This document shows positions 8,573 through 15,175 of a stretch of 34,693 bases of DNA, one piece after another; positions within the stretch are counted from its first letter, which is position 1, and each line of letters starts with the position of its first letter. Source of the stretch: Bacteroidales bacterium (GTDB lineage: Bacteria > Bacteroidota > Bacteroidia > Bacteroidales > P3); NCBI GenBank assembly GCA_017480145.1, contig JAFVBF010000024.1:1-34693 (forward strand). The letters run 5' to 3'. The position numbers and the translations under genes were made by a program. Below the pieces are notes generated by a model. That model was given only the letters and a program-made list of their open reading frames with translations. It was not told the origin of the DNA and made no database searches.

Positions 8573-8588
8573 GTCTAATATAACAGAC
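8573..8588. promoter_or_regulatory. Palindromic candidate HipB operator
   Basis: GTCTAATATAACAGAC fits the symmetric pattern GTCTnnTATAnnAGAC. It lies between the predicted transcription start and the GTG start of the HTH gene, where an autorepressor would block transcription. Confidence 0.5.
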
Positions 8589-8589
8589 C

Positions 8590-8787
8590 GTGCGTTTAAA
8601 AGATGTTATAAAGGCAAGGCGTGCCGAACTGGGCATTTCACAGTTGGATTTAGCAGAAATGGCTGGGGTTAGCCTGTCTACAGTGAAAGATATTGAGCGA
8701 GGAGAAGGCAATCCCTCGCTCTCCACCATAGAGAAACTGCTGATGGTTCTTGGCCTTGAAATAGCATATCATATCAGGCAGACATAA
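8590..8787 (+). CDS. hipB: HipB-like XRE-family HTH antitoxin/repressor
   Basis: This 65-residue protein consists almost entirely of an XRE helix-turn-helix: ARRAELGISQLDLAEMAGVS, then the recognition helix STVKDIERGEGNPSLSTIEKL and a terminal LEIAYHIRQT. It starts with GTG at 8590; no ATG precedes the domain. The length and C-terminal hydrophobic strand match HipB proteins, which dimerise, bind operator palindromes and neutralise or tether the kinase partner. It is followed after 15 bp by the HipS gene. Autorepression through the adjacent palindrome is likely but inferred. Confidence 0.85.
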   Translation: MRLKDVIKARRAELGISQLDLAEMAGVSLSTVKDIERGEGNPSLSTIEKLLMVLGLEIAYHIRQT

Positions 8788-8802
8788 TAGGGACGAAGAT
8801 TT

Positions 8803-9135
8803 ATGAGACGGCTCGACGTATATGTAAATGACACCAAGGCGGGATTGGTTGAGGAATGTATACCTGGTAAAGATTATCGGTTTACCTATACCCCCGAATA
8901 TATTGCTGGCGTACAACCACCAATATCATTAACACTGCCCAAAAGACGAGAACCTTACGTGTCCGAAAACCTGTTCCCCTTTTTCACCAACCTATTGCCC
9001 GAAGGGGCGAATCGCAAAGTGATATGCAGGGAATTGAAAATAGATGAACGTGATTTCTTCGGAATGCTTATGGCAACGGTTGGAACAGATATTATTGGCG
9101 CAGTAAATTTCAAAAATGTCAGTGATGCAGATTGA
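8803..9135 (+). CDS. hipS: HipS-like protein (HipA N-terminal subdomain as a separate gene)
   Basis: This 110-residue protein corresponds to the N-terminal subdomain 1 of HipA. It has RRLDVYVNDTKAGLVEE, YTPEYIAGVQPPISLTLPKR, and the hallmark NLFPFFTNLLPEGANRKVI and DERDFFGMLMATVGTDIIGAV stretches. In classical HipA this is fused to the kinase; here it stops with TGA at 9135 and the kinase starts in another frame. That is the arrangement of the tripartite HipBST systems, where in E. coli O127 HipS acts as the antitoxin that blocks the kinase. The 20-bp overlap with the next gene suggests translational coupling. The clean domain boundary and intact motifs argue for a genuine split gene rather than a frameshift artefact. 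Confidence 0.85.
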   Translation: MRRLDVYVNDTKAGLVEECIPGKDYRFTYTPEYIAGVQPPISLTLPKRREPYVSENLFPFFTNLLPEGANRKVICRELKIDERDFFGMLMATVGTDIIGAVNFKNVSDAD

Positions 9136-10126
9136 TAGATGTCCGTCAACATTGACCAGCGGCCATGATACGTATTGTCCACAAGCATTGAAGAGTCTTT
9201 TTGACGGAGCGAAAGTCTCTCCATACCTTGAATTTAACTTTAGCGAGGGTAATCTGAATCAAGTGCTGATGGAAGCCATGCAAAGGATTTCTGTATCAGG
9301 TGTGCAGGAAAAGTTTTCTGCTGTGGTTGATGGAGGAAAAATACGTCTCGCAAAAAGTTCGGAGAGGGCAACTCATATACTGAAACCCGCACCATGGGAC
9401 AATACGCTATCAAATAGAAAGCTGATGCCAGCCAACGAACATGTGACAATGCAGATTGCTTCTCAGGTATACGGCATAAAAACGGCGTTCAATGGACTTT
9501 GTTTTGCTAATGATGGGCAACCTGTTTATATCACTCGTCGGTTTGATATTATGCCTGATGGGACAAAAACGGAGATGGAGGACTTTGCCGTATTGGTGGG
9601 GCGCAACGAACAGTCTGATGGACATTATTTCAAATATAGCGGTTGTTATGGTGACATTGCCAAATCAATAAAAGACCATATCCCCGCATGGGTCGTGGAT
9701 ATGGAACGATTCTTTGATCTCGTGCTTTTCAACTACATCTATGCCAACGGCGATGCTCATCTGAAGAATTTTTCCATTATTCGATATGGTTCAGAGTGTC
9801 GACTGTCGCCAGCTTATGATTTGATAAACACCTCTCTGCATATCACAGGTGATGACTTCGGTCTTGAGGGAGGCCTTTCTCCTCAAATAGAAAAGAGTGA
9901 TGTCTATGGCAGAACAGGGCATCCTTGTCGCTCCGATTTTGAAAGATTTGGACTGTCAATAGGTCTGTCGCCAATTCGTGTCAAACGTTTGATTGGCAAG
10001 TATGTCTTTATGCCAGATAAAGTTGAAGAGATTGTAAGTAGGAGTTTTTTGAATGAAAAAATGCAACGCACCTACCTCCAGATAGTCACAGAACGTATAC
10101 GTCGATTTGTGCGAGTGTCGGAATAA
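9116..10126 (+). CDS. hipT: HipT-like serine/threonine kinase toxin
   Basis: This 336-residue kinase core belongs to the HipA family, and its length is close to that described for E. coli HipT. The P-loop region is RISVSGVQEKFSA, where SVS corresponds to the SxS autophosphorylation motif of HipT. The catalytic loop is NGDAHLKNFSI (around residues 211-221), with catalytic Asp and metal-binding Asn, and LSPAYDLINTS provides the DFG-equivalent aspartate. Characterised relatives phosphorylate aminoacyl-tRNA synthetases (GltX for HipA, TrpS for HipT); the target here is unknown. ATG 9116 overlaps hipS by 20 bp; ATG 9125 would give 333 residues and a start closer to the family. All catalytic residues are present, so the toxin looks active. 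Confidence 0.85.
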   Translation: MSVMQIDRCPSTLTSGHDTYCPQALKSLFDGAKVSPYLEFNFSEGNLNQVLMEAMQRISVSGVQEKFSAVVDGGKIRLAKSSERATHILKPAPWDNTLSNRKLMPANEHVTMQIASQVYGIKTAFNGLCFANDGQPVYITRRFDIMPDGTKTEMEDFAVLVGRNEQSDGHYFKYSGCYGDIAKSIKDHIPAWVVDMERFFDLVLFNYIYANGDAHLKNFSIIRYGSECRLSPAYDLINTSLHITGDDFGLEGGLSPQIEKSDVYGRTGHPCRSDFERFGLSIGLSPIRVKRLIGKYVFMPDKVEEIVSRSFLNEKMQRTYLQIVTERIRRFVRVSE

Positions 10127-10139
10127 ATTCACAATTTAA

Positions 10140-10496
10140 AGCTACACAGTTGACAATAATACGTTGACTGCGCTACGAGAAGAGTCAGACATCCGAATCA
10201 TTAGTGACACTATAGCCTTAAAACCATACAGAAATAAAGGCTTTATCTTTATCCCGCAATTTGGTGGACAATGCCGGGATATGAAACTAAACGGTATTTT
10301 CACATTCTGCTTACATCCCAACACCATGAGTGACGGTGATTTCGCTCGGGCAGAGCTATTCTTATCCCAAAATCAGTCAAGATTTATCACGTTTGATGCC
10401 ATTGAGCATATTCCAGTCAGGCCAAAAACATTTATAGATCATTTATTGCATTTGATTTACTTCTTTTTTAGAAAATTGAAGGGCTTGATAGAATAA
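10140..10496 (+). pseudogene. C-terminal fragment of a DUF2334 polysaccharide deacetylase-like gene
   Basis: The frame opens after a stop at 10137-10139 and reads TVDNNTLTALREESDIRIIS, then IFIPQFGGQCRDM and GIFTFCLHPNTM. This aligns with the C-terminal half of the related gene ending at 12739. The N-terminal half, including the metal-binding region and the H-G-(Y/F)-S-H motif, is absent and there is no ATG. The two copies differ at many residues, so they are diverged paralogues rather than a recent duplication. The fragment directly follows the hip operon, which suggests the hip module or a deletion next to it removed the 5' end. Confidence 0.78.
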
Positions 10497-10600
10497 CCCC
10501 TTTTCGGGTTGATTCATAGAATATCTTTCCACATATTCCAATTGGCCTATTTTATCATTTCCATTTCTAAGTGAAACCATAGGCAAAGCCGTATGTATGG

Positions 10601-10722
10601 TTTTACAAATCTTAGGGGGAGATCTTTGGTGAATCAAAATCTCCATGATGACAATTATAAAAACAGCACTGTAAATCATTCTCTAAAATGTATCGAAAAC
10701 GAAATGTTTTAATCGTTGGTGG
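10601..10722 (+). repeat. 122-bp direct repeat, copy 1
   Basis: This copy matches 11943-12064. The last 80 bp (10643-10722) differ at one position only; the first 42 bp are more diverged. It covers an AT-rich leader and the first 12 codons of an SDR-type gene, ending at ATCGTTGGTGG, exactly where copy 2 switches to unrelated sequence. Confidence 0.85.
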
Positions 10723-10825
10723 AACCGGCGGTATAGGCTTATCCATAGCCATAGAATGCCGCGTGAGTGGCATCCTGAGGCTCATTTCCAAATCAGTCAA
10801 TTTAGTAAATAGGCAAACAAAATAA
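10688..10825 (+). pseudogene. N-terminal stub of a short-chain dehydrogenase/reductase gene
   Basis: The 45-codon frame starts MYRKRNVLIVGGTGGIGLSI, the nucleotide-binding opening (TGxxxGIG-like) of an SDR enzyme, then loses homology and ends at TAA 10823-10825. An SDR needs about 250 residues, so this is a 5' remnant. Its leader is part of the 122-bp repeat. It ends nine bases before the acyltransferase ATG and may still affect that gene's translation. Confidence 0.65.
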
Positions 10826-10834
10826 CGTGAGTTT

Positions 10835-11926
10835 ATGATGATACAACAAGCGAATAATTTAGACACAGTGCACAGTGGAGGCAAGTGTAATGGTGTGTGT
10901 GGTGGAAGTGATGGTGTGTGTAGGGGGGGGGTGAGAATCAGATACTTAGATGTAATTAAGTGCTTTGCAATACTAATTGTGATTCACGGACATGTAAAAG
11001 GGTTTGGTTTTGGATTGGATGACACTTATAGCAATCCTTCCCAGTTGATGCTTTATGCATTCAATATGCCAATCTTTTTCTTTGTTAGCGGATTCCTCGC
11101 ATGGAAAGATGGGTCCACCAAGATGGCGGATGTTGTGAACCAACTGAAGAAAAAGTTTCTCTATCTTGTCGTACCAGCCGTGGTATTCACTCTGTTTCGC
11201 ATTAACTTAGTGCATGGTGAGCCTCTGACATATACCCTTGAACATGGTTTTGGCGGTTATTGGTTCACCATTACCTTATTTGAATGCTTTGCTTTATTTT
11301 ATCTGCTAAAGTATATCTGTTCACATAAGCATGGCCTGGCGGCATTACTGCTTACAATTTCGGCTGTTGGGGTAGGCATAGTGAGTGTGAGACCTCTTAT
11401 CGGACCGAGGATTATCGACTTAAACCACCTATTGAAATACTTTCAGTTCTTTGCCTTTGGTGTGTTAGCAAGGATGTATCAGCCACAATACTATCGTCTT
11501 ATACAGAGCGAATGGGTTAAGTGTTTTTCTTTGATGGGCTTCTTTGTTCTGCTCTACGTTTTGTTTTCTGTCAGTATTCCAAATAGGCTATTCCATTTGC
11601 TGCGCGACGTGGTATTGAGATATCTTGGTGTCATTGTTGTTCTGTCTTTCTTTGTCGCCAATGCCGATTGGTTCAGCCGTGACACTCGGATTTGCAGAAT
11701 AATTAATCTTGTGGGTCGAAATTCATTGGCCATCTATCTGCTGCAATATTTCTTCATTCCTCATTCTGCAAGTTTGGAGCGATGGGCGGGAAGCATTGAT
11801 GCCACAACACTACATATTATATGCTTCTTGTGGTCAGCAGTGATAGTGGCGGTATGTATGTGCTTTATCTTGTTGCTCGGCAATAGCAAGATTTTTGGCA
11901 AGTATGCGTTGGGTAAGAAGTCTTAA
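10835..11926 (+). CDS. Acyltransferase family 3 (O-acetyltransferase-like) membrane protein
   Basis: This 363-residue integral membrane protein has about ten hydrophobic segments and the Acyl_transf_3 signature: RIRYLDVIKCFAILIVIHGH with the catalytic-type histidine (residues 34-53), then NMPIFFFVSGFLAW. GRNSLAIYLLQYFFIPHS near the C-terminus is also typical. It probably O-acetylates a capsule sugar using acetyl-CoA or a membrane donor. The first 32 residues are low-complexity (G, C, V, N, S rich) and precede where homologues normally begin. They are encoded by two GATGGTGTGTGT-like repeats and a run of nine G. An internal GTG at 10931 would give a family-like start (VRIRYLDV). Either way the G-tract lies where length changes would alter expression. 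Confidence 0.85.
   Translation: MMIQQANNLDTVHSGGKCNGVCGGSDGVCRGGVRIRYLDVIKCFAILIVIHGHVKGFGFGLDDTYSNPSQLMLYAFNMPIFFFVSGFLAWKDGSTKMADVVNQLKKKFLYLVVPAVVFTLFRINLVHGEPLTYTLEHGFGGYWFTITLFECFALFYLLKYICSHKHGLAALLLTISAVGVGIVSVRPLIGPRIIDLNHLLKYFQFFAFGVLARMYQPQYYRLIQSEWVKCFSLMGFFVLLYVLFSVSIPNRLFHLLRDVVLRYLGVIVVLSFFVANADWFSRDTRICRIINLVGRNSLAIYLLQYFFIPHSASLERWAGSIDATTLHIICFLWSAVIVAVCMCFILLLGNSKIFGKYALGKKS
10923..10931 (+). repeat. Homopolymeric G9 tract in the 5' end of the acyltransferase gene
   Basis: Nine consecutive G encode the R-G-G-V junction at residues 30-33. A change of one G would put the ATG at 10835 out of frame with the acyltransferase domain. Tracts of this kind drive slipped-strand phase variation in other bacteria. 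Confidence 0.75.
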
Positions 11927-11942
11927 TCATAATACCTTATGC

Positions 11943-12064
11943 TTTTGCAATTTTTAGGAAGAAGTCTTAGATAAATCAAAATCGCCATGATGACAATTAT
12001 AAAAACAGCACTGTAAATCATTCTCTAAAATGTCTCGAAAACGAAATGTTTTAATCGTTGGTGG
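11943..12064 (+). repeat. 122-bp direct repeat, copy 2
   Basis: This is the second copy of 10601-10722. It carries the same SDR start (ATG at 12030, MSRKRNVLIVGG) and then joins, at ATCGTTGGTGG, to the interior of the DUF2334 gene. The SDR frame runs on only to a nearby stop. The repeat marks a recombination junction. Confidence 0.85.
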
Positions 12065-12739
12065 TGGCAGCGGATGGAGGATTTGCTTGACACTTATAGC
12101 ATCCGCCCTCTGGTGGGCATTATTCCTCACAATGAAGACCCGCAACAGATGATTGATGCGGAGGACAATAATTTCTGGGATAAAGCAAGGCATTGGCAAG
12201 AAAAAGGCTGGACAATAGCCCTGCATGGTTATAGTCATCGATATATCTCTGATAAGGGTATGCAGGGATTAAATCCAATATGGAAACGTTCAGAATTTGC
12301 TGGGGTTTCTCTATCTATGCAGTGTGATAAGATACGCGAGGGCATCAATGTTTTGAGAGGACAAAGTGTTAGTCCTTGGTGCTTCTTTGCGCCGAGTCAC
12401 ACTTTTGATGAAAATACACTTGCCGCTCTCCGCCAAGAATCGGACATTCGGATTATTAGTGATACAATTGCCACAAAACCATATCGATATAGTGATTTTG
12501 TGTTCATTCCGCAATTTGGCGGCTCCTGTAGAAGTATGGTGTTAAATGGTATCTATACTTTTTGTCTTCATCCGAATAGTATGAGAGATGAGGATTTTTT
12601 CCATACGGAGGACTTTATTAAGAAATATCGACACCAGTTTATTTCGTTTTTTGACATAAACCTGAAAACCATAAATTCAAAATCCCTTTTAGATAGGGGC
12701 TTTAGTAAACTTTATCACTTTTATAGGAAAACAAAATGA
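12065..12739 (+). pseudogene. DUF2334 polysaccharide deacetylase-like gene, 5' end replaced
   Basis: From 12065 the frame reads WQRMEDLLDTYSIRPLVGII and continues through PHNEDPQQMIDAEDNNFWD, GWTIALHGYSHRYIS, an APSHTFDENTLAALRQESD segment and GIYTFCLHPNSM to a natural end. These are the middle and C-terminal parts of DUF2334 deacetylase-like proteins, with the H-G-Y-S-H metal motif kept. The first strand, which normally has an R-x-D-D motif with a catalytic or metal aspartate, is missing. It is replaced by the SDR start of the 122-bp repeat in another frame. Translation could begin only at ATG 12074, giving 221 residues without that motif. It is probably inactive, though a structural role cannot be excluded. 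Confidence 0.7.
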
Positions 12740-12858
12740 TTATTAAGGATTAGTGATCTGCCCCCCTTGATTAAAGTCTCATATGAAAACCTGCTATTTG
12801 CTTGGTCAAATCATGATGTCAAAACCAATGTCTTAATTTATTAAATACAAAAAAAACA

Positions 12859-13593
12859 ATGTATTATTCAATAAAACAAATTAAGAAGTCGTTGCCTCAA
12901 AATAAGATTGCTGACAGTTCTATATGGGTCAATGTATGGGTACGTCAGGCGTCTTTTCCCCTGACATGGTTTTTTATCAATTTAGGATTCACGGCCAATT
13001 CGGTTTCCTTTTTAGCCATCGTTGTGTCTCTTCTGGCATCCGTATGTTTTGCGATACCTGCTACGGGATTTATGGTTACGGGGGTCATCCTAATCAACTT
13101 ATGGCTTGTACTGGATTGTGTGGATGGCAATATGGCTCGTTGTCAGGGACGAAAATCGGTCTATGGAGGTTTTGTAGATGCAATGAGTGGCTATTACACG
13201 TTGGGGTTTGTCTATTTGGCTCTTGGAATACATGTCTATTTTAATGGAGGAATTGTTATTGATTCTTTGAATCCGTGGCTGTTGGTAGCAGGGGCAGTTA
13301 CTTCGATTAGCGATATTCTGTCAAGACTTATATATTCCAAATTTTGTAGAGCCAATCAGATTGAAGGCCAATTGGTTCGTCAGGAAGAGGAAGGCCGCCT
13401 CTCCAAAATAAGAAAGCGCATCGGGGTGGAATTGGGTATATCGGGTCTATTTATGCCACTCGCTATTCTTTGTGCATTCTTTAATGCTTACGATTTAATG
13501 GTAGCATTCTATTTTCTTTTCAATGTGGTCGCTTTAGGGGCCACAACTTTGGTTTACTATGTAAAGGCAAACAGATTTGATAACGGGAAATAG
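12859..13593 (+). CDS. CDP-alcohol phosphatidyltransferase family membrane enzyme
   Basis: This 244-residue protein has about six membrane segments and the CDP-alcohol phosphotransferase motif LDCVDGNMARCQGRKSVYGG followed by FVDAMSG. Measured against D-x2-D-G-x2-A-R-x8-G-x3-D-x3-D, the first three aspartates and the A-R pair are present, but the fourth position, usually an Asp proposed as general base, is Gly. The family moves a phospho-alcohol from a CDP-activated donor to an acceptor alcohol at the membrane. The next three genes look like a pathway to a CDP-polyol, so this enzyme probably consumes it to decorate or build a phosphoglycan or lipid. The substrate is inferred, and the Gly could be a subfamily trait rather than a defect. 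Confidence 0.82.
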   Translation: MYYSIKQIKKSLPQNKIADSSIWVNVWVRQASFPLTWFFINLGFTANSVSFLAIVVSLLASVCFAIPATGFMVTGVILINLWLVLDCVDGNMARCQGRKSVYGGFVDAMSGYYTLGFVYLALGIHVYFNGGIVIDSLNPWLLVAGAVTSISDILSRLIYSKFCRANQIEGQLVRQEEEGRLSKIRKRIGVELGISGLFMPLAILCAFFNAYDLMVAFYFLFNVVALGATTLVYYVKANRFDNGK

Positions 13594-13653
13594 AGTCGCT
13601 TTATATTGGCGTGAGTAATAATATATACTGATAAATAATTTAAACAACGTATT

Positions 13654-14379
13654 ATGAAAGCAGTGATACTGGCTGCCGGTATTGGTAGCAGGCTTCGACC
13701 GATTACTAATGACATTCCCAAATGTATGGTACCTGTCAATGGAATTAGAATAATTGATAAGCAATTAAACAATCTTGTTTCAAATGGGATTAACGACATC
13801 TATGTTATAACAGGGTATAAGTCGGAGGTCTTATCATTTTATTTACAAAAGCATTACCCTTCGGTTCGCATTATTGAGAACACTCTTTACCTTGATACGA
13901 ATAATATGTATTCTCTTTTTTTGGCTAAAAACTATGTGTTTGGACAAGATTTTCTGTTGATGAATGCCGATGTCTATTTTGAACGCAGTGTGATATCGGG
14001 TTTATTGACCAATCTGGGTGTGAGTAAGATCGCATGCGATAGGTCTAAATTCCTTGATGAGTCTATGAAAATCAAGTTAAAAGATGACAGGGTTTATCAC
14101 ATCAGCAAAACCATTCCACAAACTGACTATTATGCTGTATCTATAGATGTGTACTACATAGCCGCTGCAGATAGCCGTCCATTGTTTGATGAGATAGAGA
14201 ACACTATCATTGTTCGAGGAGATAGGAACTCATGGACGGAAGTTGCATTGGACCATGTTTTGGATAAAGCTGATTTCCGTCCCTATGTAATTGATGGAAA
14301 GTGGTTCGAAATAGATAATCATGATGATCTTTCCTTTGCGGAAGCTTTGTTTGCCGGAGATTCTTTATGCGAGATCTGA
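13654..14379 (+). CDS. Nucleotidyltransferase, probable CTP:phospho-alcohol cytidylyltransferase
   Basis: This 241-residue protein has the sugar-nucleotide transferase fold. It opens MKAVILAAGIGSRLRPIT, with PKCMVPVNG supplying the second lysine, YVITGYK, and NADVYFE with the metal-binding aspartate. ENTLYLDTNNMYSLFLAK is characteristic of the LicC-like phosphocholine or phospho-polyol cytidylyltransferase branch rather than hexose-1-phosphate enzymes. It would charge a phosphorylated small alcohol with CTP. Next to a G1P dehydrogenase and a CDP-alcohol transferase, glycerol phosphate is the simplest substrate. It overlaps the HAD gene by 13 bp, so the two are very probably translationally coupled. 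Confidence 0.82.
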   Translation: MKAVILAAGIGSRLRPITNDIPKCMVPVNGIRIIDKQLNNLVSNGINDIYVITGYKSEVLSFYLQKHYPSVRIIENTLYLDTNNMYSLFLAKNYVFGQDFLLMNADVYFERSVISGLLTNLGVSKIACDRSKFLDESMKIKLKDDRVYHISKTIPQTDYYAVSIDVYYIAAADSRPLFDEIENTIIVRGDRNSWTEVALDHVLDKADFRPYVIDGKWFEIDNHDDLSFAEALFAGDSLCEI

Positions 14380-15167
14380 AAGATATAAGATTATTCATGT
14401 TGGACATGGATGGGACCATCTATTACGAAGATGAGTTGATTCCAGGTGCCTTAGATTTCTTCAAACTTCTCAAGAGTCAAGGGAAACGCTATGTTTTTAT
14501 GACGAACAATTCTTCGAAAAGCAAAACTTCTTATGTCGAGAAATTGAATCATCTCGGCATTGATGCTACAGAGGAGGATATTGCATCGTCAGTCAATGCC
14601 ACTATTCTGTTTCTGAAATCCCTAAAAAATAAAGGGAATATATATTTGGTCGGCACAGAGTCGTTTAAAGACGAGCTAATTTCAGAAGGTTTTACCGTTG
14701 TCCCTATTGATTATCGAGGAAAAAATGTGGATTTTGTCGTGGTGGGATTCGATACGGAATTGACTTATGAAAAGTTGGTTGGGGCATGCTATTATGTCAG
14801 TCGTGATTTCCAGTATTTGGCAACAAACTGTGACCTTCGATGTCCAGTTAAGGATCAAAAATTCATTCCAGATTGTGGCTCAATCACCAATATGATTGCG
14901 GCGGCGACAGGTAGAAATCCTGTTTTTTTAGGCAAGCCGGATAGGGCTATTGTGGATTATGTCGCGCAGCATACGGGTATTCCTATCTGCGATATAGCAT
15001 GTGTAGGAGATAGATTATATACCGATATTGCAGTAGGAATCAATGCCGGAGCCACATCTATTTGCGTCCTCACCGGCGAGGCAACTCGTGACGAAATTGT
15101 TCATTCCGAATTTAAGCCTGATTATTGTTTCGATTCCATAGCTGGATTACTCAATGCATTGAAATAG
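14367..15167 (+). CDS. HAD-IIA (NagD-like) phosphatase
   Basis: This 266-residue HAD enzyme has all motifs: LFMLDMDGTIYYEDELIPGA (motif I with the nucleophile D-x-D), FMTNNSSKS (motif II), FLGKPDRAI (motif III lysine) and IACVGDRLYTDIAVGINAGA (motif IV). The C2-type cap and the NagD/4-nitrophenylphosphatase layout place it with phosphatases of small phosphorylated metabolites such as glycerol phosphates and phosphoglycolate. It lies between the nucleotidyltransferase (13-bp overlap) and the G1P dehydrogenase (8-bp gap), so it should act on an intermediate of the same polyol pathway. Which step it performs is not evident. Confidence 0.85.
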   Translation: MRDLKDIRLFMLDMDGTIYYEDELIPGALDFFKLLKSQGKRYVFMTNNSSKSKTSYVEKLNHLGIDATEEDIASSVNATILFLKSLKNKGNIYLVGTESFKDELISEGFTVVPIDYRGKNVDFVVVGFDTELTYEKLVGACYYVSRDFQYLATNCDLRCPVKDQKFIPDCGSITNMIAAATGRNPVFLGKPDRAIVDYVAQHTGIPICDIACVGDRLYTDIAVGINAGATSICVLTGEATRDEIVHSEFKPDYCFDSIAGLLNALK

Positions 15168-15175
15168 TTTTCCTT

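Noticed and set aside
9100-9140. Possible sequencing frameshift in a single hipA gene
   Set aside because: The break lies at the exact HipS/HipT domain boundary, both proteins have natural-looking ends, and the overlap matches known HipBST operons, so a true split is more likely.
10443-10679. 78-codon ORF on the - strand opposite the DUF2334 fragment
   Set aside because: It partly overlaps the antisense of a recognisable homologous region and has no motif of its own.
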